10,121 bases of DNA, taken from assembly GCA_002432095.1 (NCBI GenBank), contig DJFQ01000165.1, positions 2,368 to 12,488 on the forward strand, written 5' to 3'. The stretch comes from Marinagarivorans sp. UBA5868 (lineage in GTDB: Bacteria; Pseudomonadota; Gammaproteobacteria; Pseudomonadales; Cellvibrionaceae). The notes below the pieces were generated by a model. The model saw nothing but the letters and a program-made list of their open reading frames with translations, was not told the origin of the DNA and made no database searches. Of this stretch, positions 7,621 through 10,121 are shown piece after piece. The position numbers and the translations under genes were made by a program. How positions within the stretch are numbered: position 1 is the stretch's first letter; the number at the start of each line of letters is the position of its first letter.

Positions 7621-7685
7621 GGCTAGACCCAGGTAATCGTATTGGGTGGGCGAATGTGCTCCGGACATTCACAGTAAGCCTAGCC
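7621..7685. other. nested inverted repeats, candidate three-way junction
   Basis: GGCTAG (7621-7626) is complementary to CTAGCC (7680-7685). Inside are two separate perfect hairpins: ACCCA/TGGGT (7627-7631 and 7643-7647, 11-nt loop) and GAATGT/ACATTC (7652-7657 and 7665-7670, 7-nt loop). The first inner stem abuts the outer one. The element is 36 bp upstream of the minus-strand small-protein start and about 40 bp upstream of the bolA -35. It could be a structured leader for the minus-strand gene, a regulator binding area, or chance. Confidence 0.35.
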
Positions 7686-7724
7686 AGAAATTCGCAAGTT
7701 TCCAGCCCGATTTAACCAATGTTC

Positions 7725-7754
7725 TTGGAATCTTTTTGCGGTCCAGCTCATAAT
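7725..7754 (+). promoter_or_regulatory. bolA promoter
   Basis: TTGGAA (7725-7730) and CATAAT (7749-7754) are separated by 18 bp, matching the sigma70 consensus at four and five of six positions. The -10 ends 23 bp before the bolA ATG, so the leader would be short and contain the AAGAGG ribosome site. Confidence 0.6.
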
Positions 7755-7777
7755 GAACGCCATCAAGAGGATGCAAA

Positions 7778-8098
7778 ATGCGACTTGAAGATTTTATTGT
7801 TGAGCAGCTGCGAGATACATTCCAGCCTGCTCATTGTGACGTTATCAACGAGAGCCATGGGCATAGTGTGGCGCCCGGTTCAGAGACTCATTTCAAAGTG
7901 GTAGTGGTTGCCGGCACATTTGCCGACCGCAACCAGGTTCAGCGCCATCGTATGGTCTATGGAGCATTGGCCGAGGCAATGGCACGAGGCGTTCACGCGC
8001 TGGCCATTCACACTTATACGCCCGATGAGTGGGCGGTGCGCAACGGTGCACCCACGTCACCGCCGTGCTTGGGCGGCAGTAAGCAGGACAAATTCTGA
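7778..8098 (+). CDS. bolA: BolA family protein
   Basis: A 106-residue BolA protein with a KH-like fold. In E. coli BolA affects cell shape, biofilm and stress genes, and it binds monothiol glutaredoxin through a shared [2Fe-2S] cluster. The sequence follows E. coli BolA closely: SETHFKVVVVAGTF (35-48), QRHRMVYGALAEAM (55-68), VHALAIHTYTPDEW (72-85) and the C-terminal SPPCLGG (94-100). H78 and C97 sit at positions where family members often carry cluster-ligand or conserved polar residues. The ATG at 7778 has AAGAGG seven bases upstream and a good promoter 24 bp before it. It is apparently monocistronic, diverging from the small DRR-motif gene and converging with the cold-shock gene. Confidence 0.94.
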   Translation: MRLEDFIVEQLRDTFQPAHCDVINESHGHSVAPGSETHFKVVVVAGTFADRNQVQRHRMVYGALAEAMARGVHALAIHTYTPDEWAVRNGAPTSPPCLGGSKQDKF

Positions 8099-8116
8099 TT
8101 GATATGTAGTGTTGCA

Positions 8117-8126
8117 GTGATATCAC
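8117..8126. other. 10-bp perfect palindrome after bolA
   Basis: GTGATATCAC is an exact palindrome 18 bp past the bolA stop. Its right half also pairs with TGATAT at 8100-8105 (ATATCA at 8120-8125, 14-nt loop), and CCGCGTTTTT follows, so the stretch 8100-8135 could be a weak terminator for bolA. Confidence 0.3.
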
Positions 8127-8178
8127 CGCGTTTTTCGTGCAAGAGCGATTTCAATTCAGTGAATTTGGCTTTGGGACC

Positions 8179-8225
8179 GGCCCCGGTAGGGGCCTGATTG
8201 GAGCGATTTGATCAGCCCCGGTTTT
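8179..8225. terminator. GC-rich alternative hairpins between convergent bolA and csp
   Basis: GGCCCC (8179-8184) pairs perfectly with GGGGCC (8189-8194) over a 4-nt loop. The same right arm can instead pair with a later segment: GGGGC and TGAT (8189-8198, one bulged C) with ATCAGCCCC (8211-8219), followed by GGTTTTC. The two structures exclude each other. The second, with its short T-run, is the best intrinsic terminator candidate for bolA in this gap, and the same DNA could slow transcription arriving from csp. Confidence 0.5.
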
Positions 8226-8279
8226 CATCGCACTTCTTGCTTAACCGGGCAAACATTTTTAATGCGGGAGCAGCAGGGC

Positions 8280-8495
8280 TTAGGCTACCTCGACGTTCTC
8301 TGCCTGCGGGCCTTTTTGGCCGACACCTTCGGTAAAGGTGACCATCTGGCCTTCCTTCAAGGTTTTGAAACCCGATCCGATGATGTTGCTAAAGTGGACG
8401 AACAGATCTGCACCGCCATCACGGCTGATGAAACCATAACCCTTGCTTTCGTTGAACCATTTTACGGTCCCGCGTAACTTGTTTGCTGATGACAT
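8280..8495 (-). CDS. CspA-family cold-shock protein
   Basis: A 71-residue single cold-shock domain that binds single-stranded RNA or DNA and acts as an RNA chaperone. The RNA-binding motifs are intact: RNP1 KGYGFI (18-23) and RNP2 LFVHFS (31-36), with the aromatic W13, F14 and F35. The C-terminal half, with [12 protein letters not shown], is typical. Whether this copy is cold-induced or constitutive cannot be told from the protein. The ATG at 8495 is preceded by AAAGGTTAAACAGAAGTT, with the AAAGG rather far (about 13 bases) and AGAAG closer. A long leader with a promoter about 250 bp upstream suggests control through the mRNA leader, as for E. coli cspA. I leave the specific paralogue letter open. 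Confidence 0.95.
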   Translation of the reverse strand: MSSANKLRGTVKWFNESKGYGFISRDGGADLFVHFSNIIGSGFKTLKEGQMVTFTEGVGQKGPQAENVEVA

Positions 8496-8736
8496 AACTT
8501 CTGTTTAACCTTTGCTGAAAAACTCTGGAAAACCTCGGTTGAAACCTTCAGAACGGGCGGTCGAAATGAAGTGCGATACTGCCCCCAAAAAACGAATGAC
8601 TTTCAAAGGATTAGGCAACATCTTGAAACTCAAAGGAAAACAAAAAGCAAAATGCCAACTGCTCTTTCGTGAATCAAATTCCTGATCAGCTTTTACTTTC
8701 AATGGGTTTTTTGGGCTCAAATGGCCCCCACATTCA
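8496..8736 (-). promoter_or_regulatory. long 5' leader of the cold-shock gene
   Basis: About 240 nt separate the predicted start site from the csp ATG, and I see no convincing gene in it. The transcript would be rich in A and U with several U-runs. It carries two copies of TTGAAAGT (plus-strand ACTTTCAA at 8695-8702 and 8599-8606). Long structured leaders of this size are known to act as thermosensors for cspA in E. coli; I do not recognise a cold-box sequence here. A 71-codon reading frame at 8505-8720 starts with TTG and is most likely fortuitous. Confidence 0.5.
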
Positions 8737-8742
8737 CCGCCG

Positions 8743-8771
8743 ATTCTAGGCGGGATCTATGACAATAGCAA
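8743..8771 (-). promoter_or_regulatory. promoter of the cold-shock gene
   Basis: On the minus strand TTGCTA (8771-8766) and TAGAAT (8748-8743) are separated by 17 bp, matching sigma70 consensus at four and five of six positions. The -10 forms most of the loop of an inverted repeat, CCGCC (8737-8741) and GGCGG (8749-8753). This could be an operator or a structure that affects melting of the promoter. Confidence 0.6.
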
Positions 8772-8857
8772 TACAACCAAAAGCCAAAATCCCGGCGCGA
8801 AATATGCGGAATCGCACAGCTAAAAAAGCGGGATTTGGCGGAGCTTTCAGCGGTTAT

Positions 8858-9403
8858 TTAGCGTGCATTTATGCCCTGCGGCGGGGCACTGTAAGGCACC
8901 TTCGGAAGGTGGTCTTCAATCAGTGAAACTCCATGTTGGTAAAGCTCGCGAATATTCGGTTTTGCGCCGAGGCTGGCTCTTTTGGAAATCATGGTAATGG
9001 GAAAGAGGCAGTGGCTCGTTTTTGGCAAACAGACTGCGCGGCTTTTTCCTTCATCATCACGATATACCCGCCATTCAAGTCCCAGCTCATTGACATAAAC
9101 ATCCCCCAGTGCCACACCCATTGCCTGCTGTTGCACTTTCTGTGTTTGATTAATCAGTCCCTCATCCATAATGCGTTGAAGCAATCTAAGATCGCTGATG
9201 TTTTTCCTTAGCCGCATCCCGAATTCCGCTCGCCCCATTTCGTCAATGAGGTTGCGCTGGCGATCCAGATATCCATTGTCCACCCAGCGTAATTCTTCGA
9301 TCTCTGGAGCGTTTGCCTGTGTCGATTGAGCCCATGAATCCTCGCTGATGAGCGAAATCAGAATGCTGTTAAACGAAATAAATAGAATGGCCAATACTTT
9401 CAT
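8858..9403 (-). CDS. secreted DUF3806-like protein, unknown function
   Basis: A 181-residue protein with an apparent Sec signal peptide: MKVLAILFISFNSILISLIS, then cleavage expected after SWA (25/26). The mature part starts with an acidic stretch (APEIEELRW) and a helical region with LRKNISDLRLLQRIMDEGL (65-83). A compact domain follows (about 90-142) with QAMGVALGDVYVNELGLEWRVY and PITMISKR, and this resembles DUF3806 as I remember it. C125 and C132 could form a disulfide in the periplasm. The family has no established function. The ATG at 9403 gives a proper signal peptide; an upstream extension to 9700 would overlap the neighbouring gene by almost 300 bp with Arg/Pro-rich shadow sequence. 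It starts 14 bp after the stop of the glutamate-synthase-like gene, so the two are probably cotranscribed, although the ribosome site is poor. Confidence 0.75.
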   Translation of the reverse strand: MKVLAILFISFNSILISLISEDSWAQSTQANAPEIEELRWVDNGYLDRQRNLIDEMGRAEFGMRLRKNISDLRLLQRIMDEGLINQTQKVQQQAMGVALGDVYVNELGLEWRVYRDDEGKSRAVCLPKTSHCLFPITMISKRASLGAKPNIRELYQHGVSLIEDHLPKVPYSAPPQGINAR

Positions 9404-9417
9404 ATAAATGTTTGTCT

Positions 9418-10121
9418 CTACGGTACAGATAAAATTTTGACGGGCTCCGGATGAAGCTCGGCCAGGTTGGTGGATTGTCCATTTTGCATAACTAGACGCA
9501 CGTGGTGGCGCTTCAGTTCCCTTGCGTGGGGAACGCCGCAGGCGTGAGCGATCATCTCCACGTCGTGCATCATTTGTTTGTGGTAGTTGGCAACGCGAAG
9601 GGCTTTGTCGGCTGGGTCCAATCCTTTTTGCAAACGGGCATCGTGAGTGGTGACGCCGGTGGGGCAGGTATTCTTGTGGCATTGCAGGGCTTGGATGCAA
9701 CCGAGTGCGAACATAAAACCCCGTGCGGTGGTTACGGCATCTGCGCCAGTGGCCAGGCTGAGCGCAACGTATCCGGGGGTAATTTGTTTGCCTGAAGCGA
9801 TGACGCGGATGCGTTCGCGCAAGCCGTGTTTAATTAATTGGTCCACCAAATAGGGCAGGCTTTCCCGTAGTGGCAGTCCGACATAGTCCATCAACGGTTG
9901 GGGTGAAGCGCCTGTACCACCATCGGCGCTGTCGACGGTAATAAAATCCGGTGCACACTCCATTCCCCGCGCAATAATTCGCAAACACAAGTCCTCTATC
10001 CACGACGTGTCGCCCAATACCGCTTTGAATCCCACGGGCTTTCCAGTTTCCGTGCGGATGTGGTTGATCATATCGAGAAGGTCGTCGGTGCCGTTGATCT
10101 CTGGGTGCCGATTCGGGCTGA
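9418..10121 (-). CDS. FMN-binding glutamate synthase family protein (3' part)
   Basis: The C-terminal 233 or so residues of a gene whose start lies beyond the right edge; the reading frame is open to position 10121. The segment begins SPNRHPEINGTDDLLDMI, then KPVGFKAVLGD and the FMN/substrate-site block DSADGGTGASPQPLMDYVGLP. It continues with RVIASGKQITPGYVALSLATGADAV and ARGFMFALGC. Cysteines spaced C-X5-C-X4-C (CIQALQCHKNTC) match the [3Fe-4S] ligands of glutamate synthase. These proteins carry the synthase barrel without the amidotransferase and ancillary domains of full GltB; their true reaction is often unproven. The tail after THDARLQKGLDP carries a helical segment ending ELHPEPVKILSVP. 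The missing N-terminal part prevents judging whether a ferredoxin or membrane segment is present. Confidence 0.9.
   Translation of the reverse strand, partial: SPNRHPEINGTDDLLDMINHIRTETGKPVGFKAVLGDTSWIEDLCLRIIARGMECAPDFITVDSADGGTGASPQPLMDYVGLPLRESLPYLVDQLIKHGLRERIRVIASGKQITPGYVALSLATGADAVTTARGFMFALGCIQALQCHKNTCPTGVTTHDARLQKGLDPADKALRVANYHKQMMHDVEMIAHACGVPHARELKRHHVRLVMQNGQSTNLAELHPEPVKILSVP

Noticed and set aside
7585..7668. 28-residue N-terminal extension of the small DRR-motif protein
   Set aside because: It crosses the inverted-repeat region, has no arginine motif, and the ATG at 7584 has its own GGAAG site.
7691..7700. Possible gearbox-type promoter (CGCAAGTT) upstream of bolA, as in E. 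coli
   Set aside because: The match to the gearbox -10 is partial and no matching -35 is present; a normal sigma70-like pair nearer to the gene is better.
8505..8720. 71-codon minus-strand frame in the csp leader
   Set aside because: It begins with TTG, has no visible ribosome site or domain, and lies within a region better explained as an untranslated leader.
8821..8857. Possible terminator after the DUF3806-like gene (T6 run at 8822-8827 on the minus strand)
   Set aside because: There is a T-run but only a weak AAAGC/GCTTT stem with a 13-nt loop before it, too poor to call.
9404..9700. 99-residue upstream extension of the DUF3806-like protein
   Set aside because: It would overlap the glutamate-synthase-like gene in another frame and bury the signal peptide inside the protein.

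Overview
The window looks like chromosomal core DNA from a gammaproteobacterium. DusC, the Na+-pumping oxaloacetate decarboxylase, PykA-type pyruvate kinase, BolA and the CspA-family protein all resemble gammaproteobacterial homologues. The OadB insert also resembles what I remember of the Vibrio/Shewanella lineage. A marine or Cellvibrionaceae-like bacterium is a reasonable guess, but this rests on remembered similarity, not a search. I see no insertion sequence, prophage, CRISPR array, tRNA or rRNA.

Left part (1-4956). The 3' end of a gamma-glutamyltransferase gene meets dusC (minus strand, tRNA dihydrouridine synthase) tail to tail with a 4-bp overlap. A roughly 340-bp divergent intergenic region rich in short palindromes separates dusC from a complete oadG-oadA-oadB operon. 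This operon encodes the membrane complex that decarboxylates oxaloacetate to pyruvate and exports Na+.

Middle (4957-7584). A promoter-bearing gap leads into pykA (pyruvate kinase). The oad operon and pykA therefore both feed pyruvate, next to one another on the same strand. pykA converges with a minus-strand pair: a small basic protein with repeated DRR/ERR motifs, then a response-regulator-like protein with its receiver at the C-terminal end.

Right part (7585-10121). A divergent region holds a convincing sigma70-type promoter for bolA and a candidate branched RNA/DNA structure. bolA converges with a minus-strand cold-shock gene, and GC-rich, mutually exclusive hairpins lie between them. The cold-shock gene has a predicted promoter about 240 bp upstream, giving a long leader of the kind used for thermal control. 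Further right on the minus strand are a secreted DUF3806-like protein and, 14 bp upstream of it, the 3' part of an FMN/Fe-S glutamate-synthase-like gene that runs off the window.

Most of the window is ordinary housekeeping content. The items most worth a second look are: a His-to-Gln change at a predicted metal ligand of OadA; the palindrome embedded in the dusC promoter; the nested inverted repeats upstream of bolA; the alternative hairpins between bolA and csp; and the two poorly characterised small proteins.
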